DNA of 64,000 nt from Fibrobacterota bacterium (GTDB lineage: Bacteria > Fibrobacterota > Chitinivibrionia > Chitinivibrionales > Chitinispirillaceae): assembly GCA_023436205.1 (NCBI GenBank), contig JAEZKC010000085.1, positions 31,904 to 95,903 of the forward strand, written 5' to 3'. Positions 18,252 to 26,468 of the stretch are shown piece by piece. Position numbers and translations under genes: made by a program. Numbering within the stretch: position 1 is the first letter of the stretch; each line of letters starts with the position of its first letter. The notes beneath the pieces are model-generated. The model searched no databases, had not been told where the DNA came from, and saw only the letters and a list, made by a program, of their open reading frames with translations.

Positions 18252-18297
18252 TTAATTTACAAATTTTAAAAAAGCAAAAAAATCAGTTGTAAATTAA
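18252..18297. repeat. Perfect 11-bp inverted repeat between CcdA-like gene and trehalose gene
   Basis: TTAATTTACAA (18252-18262) and its exact complement TTGTAAATTAA (18287-18297) flank a 24-base A/T-rich loop. It lies just after the stop of the CcdA-like gene, where it could act as a minus-strand terminator with T runs in the loop, and just upstream of the trehalose promoter, where it could be an operator. Confidence 0.45.
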
Positions 18298-18303
18298 CCA
18301 ATT

Positions 18304-19473
18304 TTACTTCATGGTCATTCCAGTGGCAATATAGACCGCCAACGCGCTCATAACCACTCCCAGAACAATTTTCAGCACTACCATATTCTTCTGGGTTCTC
18401 TTCGCCAGGTCAGTCCACTTCAATCCATAGTAGGCAAGCACCATTACGATCAGCAGTGGAAGGACAAAGAGGAAATTGTACAATAGAAGATAGAGGTAAC
18501 CGTGAAATTTAAGGGATGTGCTTTGCGTCATGGCCACGATGAACGGTACGTACATTTGTCCAGTGCAGATAGCCTCGAGCAGTGTTACGAGAAACCCAGT
18601 GACAATAGCTCCGATTACCAGGCCTGTACCACTGAGATTTCCTGATATGACTTTATGAATGCGCATCTTTACTGCGGTTGGCAGTTGCAGTTTTATATCA
18701 TGAGTATCTTTTGTCTTGTGAAAAACAAATGCATCTCTGAAACTGAAAAGTGCCACTCCGGCAGCAAGTGAAAAAGCTCCCCAGCGTATTACCGATGAGA
18801 TCATGTAATAGCCTTTGACACTTTCCAGTATCCCTTTCAGTCCCAAACCCATTGCAAAGTAAGTAATGAAAACTGTTGCGGTATATGCCATTCCAATGCT
18901 GAGTATTTCAGATCTTTTCTTTTTGCGTGTGCTCAGAAATGAAATGAGAAAAATCATGGTGGCTATGGCACAGGGGTTTATACCGTCTGCCAAACCTGCT
19001 CCAAGGGTGCCAAACAGGAATCCCCAATTTTTGGCTTTACTTTGAAGCACCTGAAGAAAGTCGGAGCTGTCCTTTACCTGTGTTTTCAGTGTTTCGGTAT
19101 TCCAGCGTTGCGGATCCTTCAGGTACTCTTCAATCATCGTGCGACCGTTTGCCATGATGGCGGGATATCCAAGGAGAACCGTGTCCGGGAAAAAAAGCTC
19201 TTGAACCTCGCCTTCTTTTACCTTATAAAGTTTCTCCATCTGCAGCATAAGTTCGAAACTGCTTGGGTTTTCAAAGTCGTGGATGTGAATTTGAAGTTTG
19301 TCCCCGTATTGTTTCATAAGGGGCTTCAGAAGTCGATCCTTGATCTCAAGACAATCTCCACAGGTGGCTGATCCGAAAAAGTACAGTTCAAGCTTCTCCG
19401 GTTTTGCATAAGTGAAAGAAATTGCAAGTAGAATATATGCGACAACTGTTATGTTACGTAATGTTGGAATCAT
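18304..19473 (-). CDS. Thioredoxin-like / CcdA-type membrane electron carrier fusion
   Basis: 389 residues. Signal peptide, then a periplasmic thioredoxin-like domain with a CGDC active site (Cys38, Cys41) in FFGSATCGDC, to about residue 145. A CcdA/DsbD-beta-like membrane domain follows with about six segments; the first contains the NPCA motif (ADGINPCAIATMIFLISF), matching the conserved Cys-Pro of CcdA, and a later one carries a second Cys (LLEAICTGQMYVPF). Such proteins pass reducing power from cytoplasmic thioredoxin across the membrane to periplasmic thiols or cytochrome c maturation. The N-terminal disulfide domain in the same chain is the likely acceptor. Similar small CcdA-like proteins also occur with peroxide or vitamin K reductase systems; the acceptor is unknown. 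Confidence 0.8.
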   Translation of the reverse strand: MIPTLRNITVVAYILLAISFTYAKPEKLELYFFGSATCGDCLEIKDRLLKPLMKQYGDKLQIHIHDFENPSSFELMLQMEKLYKVKEGEVQELFFPDTVLLGYPAIMANGRTMIEEYLKDPQRWNTETLKTQVKDSSDFLQVLQSKAKNWGFLFGTLGAGLADGINPCAIATMIFLISFLSTRKKKRSEILSIGMAYTATVFITYFAMGLGLKGILESVKGYYMISSVIRWGAFSLAAGVALFSFRDAFVFHKTKDTHDIKLQLPTAVKMRIHKVISGNLSGTGLVIGAIVTGFLVTLLEAICTGQMYVPFIVAMTQSTSLKFHGYLYLLLYNFLFVLPLLIVMVLAYYGLKWTDLAKRTQKNMVVLKIVLGVVMSALAVYIATGMTMK

Positions 19474-19555
19474 TCACCACCTCAGAAATTTGATTTCAGA
19501 ATAGTTCGCCGAGGTAAGTCACTTTATTGTGAGTGGCTTTCGGCCCGGTAAGATG

Positions 19556-19585
19556 CTGAATGCGGAAAATAAAATCCGCATTCAG
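19556..19585. terminator. Hairpin after the flavodiiron gene
   Basis: CTGAATGCGGA (19556-19566) and its perfect complement (19575-19585) make an 11-bp stem with an 8-base A/T loop, 20 bases past the flavodiiron stop. No U-tract follows on either strand, so it may act as a pause/processing hairpin or as a Rho-assisted terminator. Confidence 0.5.
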
Positions 19586-19604
19586 AGTATGGAAGATGAA
19601 GTGT

Positions 19605-20804
19605 TCAGGATGCAGCGAGTGTTTGGGCAAAACGTCTTCCAAGATCGTATCCTTTCTGGAAATTTTCCGGAGTGACTCCTCCGGCAAACTCCATCCCTTC
19701 CAGAAGTTCCCAGGAAAGAGTATTTGCGAATTCTCCCACTTTTTTGAATGCCCCTCTGCTCCAACCATAAGAGCCGAAGTAAATGGCTTTTTTATGCTTC
19801 ACATTTTTAATAACCGCTTTCTCCAAAATCTGCTGCATATAGGGGAAAAGAGAAACTTCATAGGTGGGAGCTCCAATGACCACCCCTCTATTTTTCCAAA
19901 GCGCAGGAAGAATATAGCTTGAGTGAGTCCGGGCCACATCAAAGATTTCAGGATGAATGCCTCCTTCTGCCAGACCCTGCGCTACCGCGTTCATCATGGT
20001 TTCTGTATTGCCGTACATGGAACCGTAAAGGAGTGTTATTCCTTTTTTACCACCGTTTGTCGCGTAATTTGCCCATTCCTTGTATAATTCAACAATGCGT
20101 CCCGGATTTTTTCTCCAGATCAGTCCATGAGAAGGAGCAATGGTGTGGATATTAATGTTTGCGAGTTTGGTGATGGCACTCAACACATTCGCGGAGAATT
20201 TGGCTACAATATTTGCATAGTAACGAAGCGACTCTCTTTCGTAATACTCGATATCCTTACATTCATCATCAAACAAAGAGCCCTCCACTGCACCATATCC
20301 GCCAAAAGCATCGCAGGGAAACAGTACACCTGTTGATGGATCAAAAGTTGCCATCGTTTCAGGCCAGTGGACAAAAGGAATATGAAAGAACTGCAGATGA
20401 CGGTCTCCAAGCGTGAGCGTTTCACCGTTTTGAACCGGCCGAATCTGATCTGTAATTCCGTAGAAGTCCCGCAGCAGGGCAACTGCTTTAGGTGTGCAAA
20501 TGATTTGGAGGTCCTTCGATATCATTCGGAGCGTCTTGATAACACCCGTATGATCTGGTTCCATGTGGTTGAGGATAACATAATCGAGTTTGTCGATATC
20601 CACAACGCGGGCGATCTGCTCGAAGTACTCGTCAGTTTTCATTCCCTTGGCCAGATCAATCAGTACATTTTTATGGTCTTTAATGATATAGGAGTTATAA
20701 GAAATTCCCACCCCTTCGAGAGGCCAGAGGCCCTCAAAAAGATCGGTGGTGCGGTCGTTGACCCCTGTCCAGTAAGTATTGTTAGCAATTAGAATATTAT
20801 TCAT
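19605..20804 (-). CDS. Flavodiiron protein (A-type flavoprotein)
   Basis: 399 residues. The N-terminal metallo-beta-lactamase-like domain holds the diiron ligands: NHMEPDHTG (H-x-E-x-D-H), FVHWPETM, PCDAFGGYG and the late PSHGLIW His. The C-terminal flavodoxin domain starts at about 255 with LLYGSMYGNTETM for FMN. These enzymes reduce oxygen to water or NO to nitrous oxide and protect anaerobes. No rubredoxin domain is fused and none is adjacent, so the electron donor is elsewhere. A sigma-70-like promoter sits 45 bases upstream. With the hemerythrin at 26.5 kb it suggests life at low but variable oxygen. Confidence 0.94.
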   Translation of the reverse strand: MNNILIANNTYWTGVNDRTTDLFEGLWPLEGVGISYNSYIIKDHKNVLIDLAKGMKTDEYFEQIARVVDIDKLDYVILNHMEPDHTGVIKTLRMISKDLQIICTPKAVALLRDFYGITDQIRPVQNGETLTLGDRHLQFFHIPFVHWPETMATFDPSTGVLFPCDAFGGYGAVEGSLFDDECKDIEYYERESLRYYANIVAKFSANVLSAITKLANINIHTIAPSHGLIWRKNPGRIVELYKEWANYATNGGKKGITLLYGSMYGNTETMMNAVAQGLAEGGIHPEIFDVARTHSSYILPALWKNRGVVIGAPTYEVSLFPYMQQILEKAVIKNVKHKKAIYFGSYGWSRGAFKKVGEFANTLSWELLEGMEFAGGVTPENFQKGYDLGRRFAQTLAAS

Positions 20805-20848
20805 AAAAAGCCCCGGAAAGGTTTTATTTGGGAATAGAAGTTATTCAC

Positions 20849-20878
20849 AAAATATGAGAAGATGCTTTTACTTGGCAA
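20849..20878 (-). promoter_or_regulatory. Candidate sigma-70 promoter for flavodiiron gene
   Basis: Minus strand: -35 TTGCCA (20873-20878), 18-bp spacer, -10 TATTTT (20849-20854). It fills the short gap after the MFS gene stop, so the flavodiiron gene can be transcribed on its own. Confidence 0.45.
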
Positions 20879-22195
20879 CTACATTCTTCTGAAAGCACGG
20901 AATGCGTTACGCAATATTCCCATACCTGATCTGTAGCCGGGGAAGTGGTTGAAAACGTCAAGGGAGTTGCCGCTGGGTTGCGGTTCGTAATGGGGCAGCT
21001 TCAAAAAGAACACCATAAAGACCACCAGACGGAGCATGGAAGAGATGAGAAAAATGGTTTGAAGTCGCCACTCGAAAATGATGGGAACCCGAGTGGCTAG
21101 AAATCCACCCAGAAGGCTGAAGAGAAAGACCGCCACTCCGGTGAAAGCGACAGCGGTGCAGATTCTCTTTTCGGGGTTTTCTTTTCTGGAAGCTGTTAAA
21201 AGCAGGTTGAAATTACTTAGATTATAGCCGCTCCAGCAAAGTCCCGTGTAGAAATTCAGTATCCAGATATGCCAGGGAAGACTTGAAAAAACATAGGGAA
21301 TAGGGACCAGACAGATCATAAAACAGGTGATAATTACAATCTTGCGGTTTCCGAGAGAATCGGCAAGTTTTCCCCACATGGGAAGAAAGAGAATCGTTCC
21401 CAGAACGGTGGCACATGTGGCTAGAGATAAGTTCAGATAGCTGAAATTAAGGTCTTTTATGTACCAGACATTGAAAAAGGGACCTGCCAGAGCTGTTGTG
21501 CCTTGCAGAAGTGCAGCCGAAATGCAGTAAAAAAGAAACTGTTTAGAGTGACTCAGATCAAATGTTTGGGATTCCGCTATGGTGTGAGGATTTTCCGGTT
21601 CATGCTGCATTTTGAGCATCTGAAGGGAAAGGAAGCGGAATACTCCAGCTATCAGGAAAACACCAGTGAATAGCATCCAGGTGGCATTTTCCGTTTTGTA
21701 TTGTCGAAGGAGAATTCCTGCTGCCACTGTGCAGGCCAGTTGCGTTAGTGAGAAGATCCTGTTTCTCCAGGCAAAATGGCGCCCGCGTACCGAAGTGGGA
21801 ACCAGATCCCCCATCCAGGCCATCCACAGGCCGGAAACAAGATTGCCGCTGAAACCATAAAAGGTGAACGCAAAAACATAAGTCCAGGCGCTCAGATGAG
21901 CTGGAAGCCAGCCAATCAACGCAATGAGAAAAAGAAACCAACTTTGCATGGCCACAGAACGCAAAACGTAAAATTTTCTGCCTTTGGCCGGATTTAGGAA
22001 GCGGGGAAGAAAGAGTTGTCCGGCTGAACTCAGAAGCAGGGGCAGGCTGCCTAAAAGTGCTATGGCCATGGGGGGCGCTTTGAGAAAAACTGCTGCAGCA
22101 ACAGAAAACGTTTCCGTGAGAGAGACCATAGCGTTTGCGAAAATGCCATCCCAGAGAGAGAAAACCAGTGCTTTTCTGGTTTTGGAGCACCCCAC
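20879..22195 (-). CDS. MFS transporter
   Basis: About 438 residues from GTG 22195, with twelve predicted membrane segments in two halves. The loop motif after segment 2 is degenerate, while WMGDLVPTSVRGRHFAWRNR after segment 4 and GKLADSLGNRK between halves are recognisable MFS loops. The frame stays open to TTG 22378, adding 61 polar residues; I prefer GTG 22195 because GGGTGG lies 7 bases upstream, the length then matches the family, and an inverted repeat sits in the skipped part. Substrate unknown. It is divergent from treY, so a sugar or maltooligosaccharide is possible, but this is only neighbourhood inference. Confidence 0.8.
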   Translation of the reverse strand: MGCSKTRKALVFSLWDGIFANAMVSLTETFSVAAAVFLKAPPMAIALLGSLPLLLSSAGQLFLPRFLNPAKGRKFYVLRSVAMQSWFLFLIALIGWLPAHLSAWTYVFAFTFYGFSGNLVSGLWMAWMGDLVPTSVRGRHFAWRNRIFSLTQLACTVAAGILLRQYKTENATWMLFTGVFLIAGVFRFLSLQMLKMQHEPENPHTIAESQTFDLSHSKQFLFYCISAALLQGTTALAGPFFNVWYIKDLNFSYLNLSLATCATVLGTILFLPMWGKLADSLGNRKIVIITCFMICLVPIPYVFSSLPWHIWILNFYTGLCWSGYNLSNFNLLLTASRKENPEKRICTAVAFTGVAVFLFSLLGGFLATRVPIIFEWRLQTIFLISSMLRLVVFMVFFLKLPHYEPQPSGNSLDVFNHFPGYRSGMGILRNAFRAFRRM

Positions 22196-22201
22196 TTGTA
22201 C

Positions 22202-22228
22202 ACCACCCAACGTACTTGAGTGGGTGGT
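22202..22228. repeat. Inverted repeat at the MFS ribosome-binding site
   Basis: ACCACCCA (22202-22209) and its complement TGGGTGGT (22221-22228) flank an 11-base loop, immediately 5' of the preferred MFS start. In the minus-strand RNA the arm closest to the start contains the GGGTGG that would be the ribosome-binding site, so folding would hide it. Confidence 0.4.
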
Positions 22229-22423
22229 AGCGACTGGGATTGGTTGATTGACTGCTTCAGTTGTGCTCAAATTGCTGACTTTCGATATCAGGTTTGTAGC
22301 TGATTTTGCCGGAATTACGTTGCGGAAATCTCGGTATTGCAGAGCTGTTTCTACTTTGGATTGGCCCGAAAATTGCAAATTCTGGGATTACTTCTACAAC
22401 AGACCTAAAACACAGGCAACATT

Positions 22424-25213
22424 ATGAATATACCACTTTCATCTTATAGACTTCAATTCAATCAAAATTTTACATTCGATAATGCGCGCGCTATCCTCGA
22501 TTACTTGCATCGACTGGGAATCTCCCATATCTATGCTTCTCCCATTTTCAAGGCGCGTAAAGGCAGTACCCACGGATACGATGTGGTAAACCCTCAGCTG
22601 CTCAACCCTGATCTGGGAAACAGAATAGATTTTGATAAACTGATGGAGGGGGTTAAAACCAGGGGCTTAGGGTGGATTCAGGACATCGTTCCCAACCACA
22701 TGGCCATAGACAGCGAAAATGAATTTCTTATCGATCTTCTGGAAAACGGGCCCGCATCACCGCTTTATAACTATTTCGATATAAACTGGAGTCATCCCTA
22801 CGAGGCCATTAATGGTAAACTCTTACTCCCTATTTTAGGGGACCTCTTCGGCGACTGTCTTGAACGCCAGGAACTGCAGCTTGTTTATGAGCGGGAAGGT
22901 TTTTTTATAACCTACTACGAGCACCGGTTTCCTCTTCGTATCGAAACCTATGCTTCTGTGCTGGGGCACAATCTTGAAAAGCTTAAGGTAGAGCTGGGCT
23001 CCGGTCATTCTGGTCTGATAAAGCTTCTCGGTATTCTTTACGCTGTCAAAAACATTAACTCGGCATCAGAATATGAAGAAAGAAAAAACCAACTTTCTTT
23101 TGCAAAGGCTATGCTTTGGGAACTTTTCAGCGGGGATTCAACTATAAGGGCTTTTATCGAAGACAACCTGCGAGAATTTAACGGGGAAGCTGGCAATCCG
23201 GAAAGTTTTGCTCTCTTGGATAATCTTCATTCTGAGCAGTTTTTCAAGCTCTCATTCTGGAAAGTCGCTACCGAAGAATTGAATTACCGCAGATTTTTTA
23301 CTGTAAACGATCTTATCTCCATTCGGGTTGAGGATGAGCGTGTTTTTACCGATTCACATGCCTTTATTTTTGATTGTGTGGACAGGGATTTATTCTCCGG
23401 ATTGAGAATCGATCACATAGATGGACTCTATAATCCCCAGCAATATCTTGAACGGATAAGAGAGCATTCACCCGATCTTTACATTGTAGTGGAAAAGATT
23501 CTGGGTTTTGAGGAATATCTGCGCGAGAGCTGGCCAGTTCAGGGAACGACCGGGTATGATTTTCTTAATATGGCTGTTGAACTTTTTTGTGAGCAGGATC
23601 ACGACCGCAAGCTTGAAAAGATTTATCAGCAGTTTACCGGAATGCACACCGATGTGGAAAAACTTGTTCTTGACAAGAAGAGGCTCATTATCAGCCGTCA
23701 TATGGCCGGAGATATCGACAATCTTGCCCTTCTTATTAAAGGAATAAGCAGAAGAGACCGGCGGGGAACCGACATGACACTTTACGGTCTTCGCAGTGCG
23801 CTTGTGGAACTCCTGGCTGCCTTTCCAGTTTACAGAACTTACATCAACTCAGATTACATGAGCGATGAGGATGCGCGCATTCTGAAGAAGACCTTCGCCA
23901 GGGTGCGTCGGCATAGCCCCGCTCATCTGCGGGAGATCGATTTCATAGAAAAGTTCCTGCTTCTTCGTTATGAACCATACTCTTCCGAAGAAACAAAAAA
24001 CGAGTGGCTTAATGTCCTCATGCGTTTTCAGCAGTTTACCGGCCCTTTGATGGCTAAGGGGTTTGAGGATACAACTCTTTACAACTATAACAGAATGACC
24101 TCACTGAACGATGTCGGTGGATATCCTGAAATAATGGGCATCGAGCCGGGTGTTTTTCATAATTTTGCCGCTAAAAGGCAGCATCTTTCGCCTTTTACAT
24201 TGAATACGACTTCCACTCATGACACCAAAAGAGGAGAGGACACCCGAGTGCGCATTTCAGTTCTCTCTGAAATACCCGAGGAATGGGACAGGGCTTTGAA
24301 AGAGTGGTCCCGTATTAATCGAATGCATAAAGACCCGGAGTGCTTTTCTGTACCCGACAACAATGACGAGTATTTCTTTTATCAGACCATACTTGGAGCA
24401 TGGCCGTTTGCGGAAGAGGAATACGGGGAATTTGTTGAACGAATTCAGCTTTACATGCTTAAAGCAGTGCGGGAGGCTAAATTTCATACTGGGTGGATCA
24501 GGCCGGATACTGTTTATGAAGAACGCCTGCATGCATTTATAAACGCTGTTCTCGATCAGAAAAATAACCGGCGTTTTTTTGACTCTTTCAGTCCGTTTCA
24601 GCAAAAAATTGCCTTTTATGGTGTTTTTAATTCGATTTCTCAGCTTGTACTGAAAATCTGTTCGCCCGGTGTACCGGATTTCTATCAAGGTACCGAATTG
24701 TGGGATTTCAGTCTTGTTGATCCGGATAATCGTCGCCCGGTGGATTATGAGTTGAGAAATAACTTGCTCAATCAGATATACGAAATCTCCGAAAAAGATG
24801 TGCAGGATTTCATCTTCAAATCATTGTCCTCCCCGCAAAACGGGCATATTAAAATGTTTACAATGTATCAACTTCTGAAATTCAGAAATGAGAATTCTGA
24901 ATTTTTCAAGTGTGCTCAGTACGAATTATTGCATACAAAGGGACATTTCCGTAAAAACCTGTTCGCATTCAGACGTTTTTACAGGGGTTTTCAAGTGGTA
25001 GTGGTCATTCCCAGATTTCTCACTGCGGTTTGCAGGCCAGGTAAGCTTCCGTTGGACGATCTCTGGAAAGATACTGTGGTTGAACTTAGCGATGGAATGG
25101 GTTTGCAGTGGCGAGATCTGTTCAGTTCAAGTGAAGTTCACAGTAGAGACGGAAAGCTTGCTGTAGCGGAGTTATTCAGTTCTTTTCCTGCAGCAGTTCT
25201 TTATTCAAGCTGA
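22424..25213 (+). CDS. treY: Maltooligosyltrehalose synthase
   Basis: 929 residues, GH13 family. It rearranges the reducing-end alpha-1,4 bond of maltodextrin to alpha-1,1, making maltooligosyltrehalose. The start (PLSSYRLQFNQNFTFDNARAI...YASPIFKARKGSTHGYDV) is typical of TreY; catalytic regions are visible at IQDIVPNHMA, SGLRIDHIDGLYNP (nucleophile Asp), YIVVEKILG (acid/base Glu) and TTSTHDTKRGEDTRVR. The usual partner TreZ, which releases trehalose, is not in the window. With the synthase/phosphatase fusion at 15.9 kb this gives two independent trehalose routes. The stop codon lies inside a strong hairpin. Confidence 0.95.
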   Translation: MNIPLSSYRLQFNQNFTFDNARAILDYLHRLGISHIYASPIFKARKGSTHGYDVVNPQLLNPDLGNRIDFDKLMEGVKTRGLGWIQDIVPNHMAIDSENEFLIDLLENGPASPLYNYFDINWSHPYEAINGKLLLPILGDLFGDCLERQELQLVYEREGFFITYYEHRFPLRIETYASVLGHNLEKLKVELGSGHSGLIKLLGILYAVKNINSASEYEERKNQLSFAKAMLWELFSGDSTIRAFIEDNLREFNGEAGNPESFALLDNLHSEQFFKLSFWKVATEELNYRRFFTVNDLISIRVEDERVFTDSHAFIFDCVDRDLFSGLRIDHIDGLYNPQQYLERIREHSPDLYIVVEKILGFEEYLRESWPVQGTTGYDFLNMAVELFCEQDHDRKLEKIYQQFTGMHTDVEKLVLDKKRLIISRHMAGDIDNLALLIKGISRRDRRGTDMTLYGLRSALVELLAAFPVYRTYINSDYMSDEDARILKKTFARVRRHSPAHLREIDFIEKFLLLRYEPYSSEETKNEWLNVLMRFQQFTGPLMAKGFEDTTLYNYNRMTSLNDVGGYPEIMGIEPGVFHNFAAKRQHLSPFTLNTTSTHDTKRGEDTRVRISVLSEIPEEWDRALKEWSRINRMHKDPECFSVPDNNDEYFFYQTILGAWPFAEEEYGEFVERIQLYMLKAVREAKFHTGWIRPDTVYEERLHAFINAVLDQKNNRRFFDSFSPFQQKIAFYGVFNSISQLVLKICSPGVPDFYQGTELWDFSLVDPDNRRPVDYELRNNLLNQIYEISEKDVQDFIFKSLSSPQNGHIKMFTMYQLLKFRNENSEFFKCAQYELLHTKGHFRKNLFAFRRFYRGFQVVVVIPRFLTAVCRPGKLPLDDLWKDTVVELSDGMGLQWRDLFSSSEVHSRDGKLAVAELFSSFPAAVLYSS

Positions 25214-25251
25214 AACAGGCCAGCTCCAATGAGCTGGCCTGTTTCAGCTTG
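25206..25251. terminator. Perfect 21-bp hairpin shared by treY and DUF1328 gene
   Basis: A 21-bp perfect stem (25206-25226 with 25231-25251) with a CAAT loop. It contains the treY stop codon (25211-25213) and ends 1 base before the stop of the convergent DUF1328 gene. It can therefore serve both strands as a terminator, although neither side has a clear U-tract. Confidence 0.75.
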
Positions 25252-25252
25252 A

Positions 25253-25441
25253 TCAGGTCGTTTTCCCTTTTCCGCCCCCCGCGGCCATCACAGCCCATGC
25301 AACCAGTGCAATGACAAGTAATGCCAGAAAAAGGTAGAAAATCACCTGAGCAATTCCTGCTGCCACTGCAGCAATGCCGGAAAAACCCAGAATTCCCGCC
25401 ACGATCGCCACTACCAGGAATACAATTATCCATGTCAACAT
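25253..25441 (-). CDS. DUF1328/YtjA family small membrane protein
   Basis: 62 residues: two hydrophobic helices (WIIVFLVVAIVAGILGFSGIAAVAAGIAQVIFYLFLALLVIALVAWAV in outline) and a short Gly/Lys tail. The GFSGIA-AAGIA-I pattern identifies the DUF1328 (YtjA) family of inner-membrane peptides, often stress-induced but without known activity. AGGAG lies 8 bases before the ATG. A paralogue is at 47735-47944, also in a stress-type neighbourhood. Confidence 0.85.
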   Translation of the reverse strand: MLTWIIVFLVVAIVAGILGFSGIAAVAAGIAQVIFYLFLALLVIALVAWAVMAAGGGKGKTT

Positions 25442-25495
25442 TAATGGTTCTCCTTTGCTAAAGGTTTATGCCGCTTTATCAGTATGGTAATCTCT

Positions 25496-26338
25496 TTACC
25501 AGGGAGATTTGCCACTCACTGTCTCATTGTTGAGCAGACACCACTCTGTAAATGACCCCTCATAAATTTTTACCTCGGGATAACCTAAAAGCCATTTGAA
25601 GCATACGAATGAATTGGTGGCTTCTCTTCCGGTTCCGCAGTAAAGGATAATGCTCTTTTCGGCGGAAGCCCCCCTGGCTTGCACGATTTCCTCGATATGT
25701 TCCCTGGCGCGGTAGCTATACGGGTTGTCGTGCTCGGTAAATACTTTCCAGGGTATGTTTACTGCTCCCGGGATATGCCCGGTTTTGCTCCAAAGACCGG
25801 ATTTTTCATAAGCTGCCGGAGGACGCACGTCCACCACGATGGCGTTTTTTTCCTCTCTGGCTTCCAGAAACTGCTGGTGGGTGAGGAAGTAGTCGTTTTG
25901 GACTTTTAGACGGGCAGTTGTTTGTTCTTTTTTAGGAAATTCTTTGGTGAGAGGCTTCTGTTGTGATTTCCAGAGATCAAGTCCACCGTTAATGAGATGT
26001 ATGTTGGCGAATCCCCAGCGTGCCAGTGTGTAGGTGGTCATGGTTGCTTCAAGGCCGTCGCCTTGATGTGAAAAGCCTCCCGAGCTTGAATAAACTGCAA
26101 TTTCTTTTTCGGGGTTCAGTCCGGCTTTGCCTAGAAGTTCTCCTGCGACTTGGGGGGATATGTACCGGGAGGGCATATCGCCTTCCCAGCTTCTCCACAG
26201 TCGATCGCTGAGATAGACTGCATTGGGGATGTGTTCATAGAGATAATCGTAAATATCTGGCTGACAGTCTAGAATTGAGATATCGCTGCCGAGACGAGAG
26301 AGGAGCCAGTCGGTGTTTTCTATGTTTACGCTGTTCAT
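25496..26338 (-). CDS. Two-domain rhodanese (sulfurtransferase)
   Basis: 280 residues with two rhodanese domains. The N-terminal domain (about 1-135) is inactive-type: YSSSGG replaces the cysteine loop. The C-terminal domain (about 150-275) has the catalytic loop YCGTGREAT with Cys, preceded by VVDVRPPAAYE and GHIPGAVNIPW. It transfers sulfane sulfur, for example from thiosulfate or 3-mercaptopyruvate, to cyanide or thiols; the loop CGTGRE is nearer to the thiosulfate type (CRxGxx[R/T]) than to CGSGVTA of mercaptopyruvate enzymes, but the donor is not certain. GAGGTG precedes the ATG. Stands alone upstream of the DUF1328 gene, 54 bases away. Confidence 0.88.
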   Translation of the reverse strand: MNSVNIENTDWLLSRLGSDISILDCQPDIYDYLYEHIPNAVYLSDRLWRSWEGDMPSRYISPQVAGELLGKAGLNPEKEIAVYSSSGGFSHQGDGLEATMTTYTLARWGFANIHLINGGLDLWKSQQKPLTKEFPKKEQTTARLKVQNDYFLTHQQFLEAREEKNAIVVDVRPPAAYEKSGLWSKTGHIPGAVNIPWKVFTEHDNPYSYRAREHIEEIVQARGASAEKSIILYCGTGREATNSFVCFKWLLGYPEVKIYEGSFTEWCLLNNETVSGKSPW

Positions 26339-26411
26339 TGGTCACCTCTAGAGTTGAGATTAATTGTATAGATGCAAAAGCAACCGGTATGCCCCATTTC
26401 AGTCCTTCTTA

Positions 26412-26427
26412 TGGCATTCATGTTGCT
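26412..26427 (+). promoter_or_regulatory. Sigma-54-type promoter for hemerythrin
   Basis: TGGCATTCATGTTGCT matches the RpoN consensus TGGCACG-N4-TTGCW at all positions except two between the -24 and -12 elements, with correct GG to GC spacing. It lies 41 bases before the hemerythrin ATG, so the leader would be about 30 nt. Confidence 0.6.
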
Positions 26428-26468
26428 CCATTCTTTGGTTTCCACAAACATGATTGGGGAGTAGCCAG

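Noticed and set aside
21600..22190. 196-residue frame on the same strand as the MFS gene
   Set aside because: Out-of-frame read of the transporter; Ser/Cys/His-rich with no membrane pattern.
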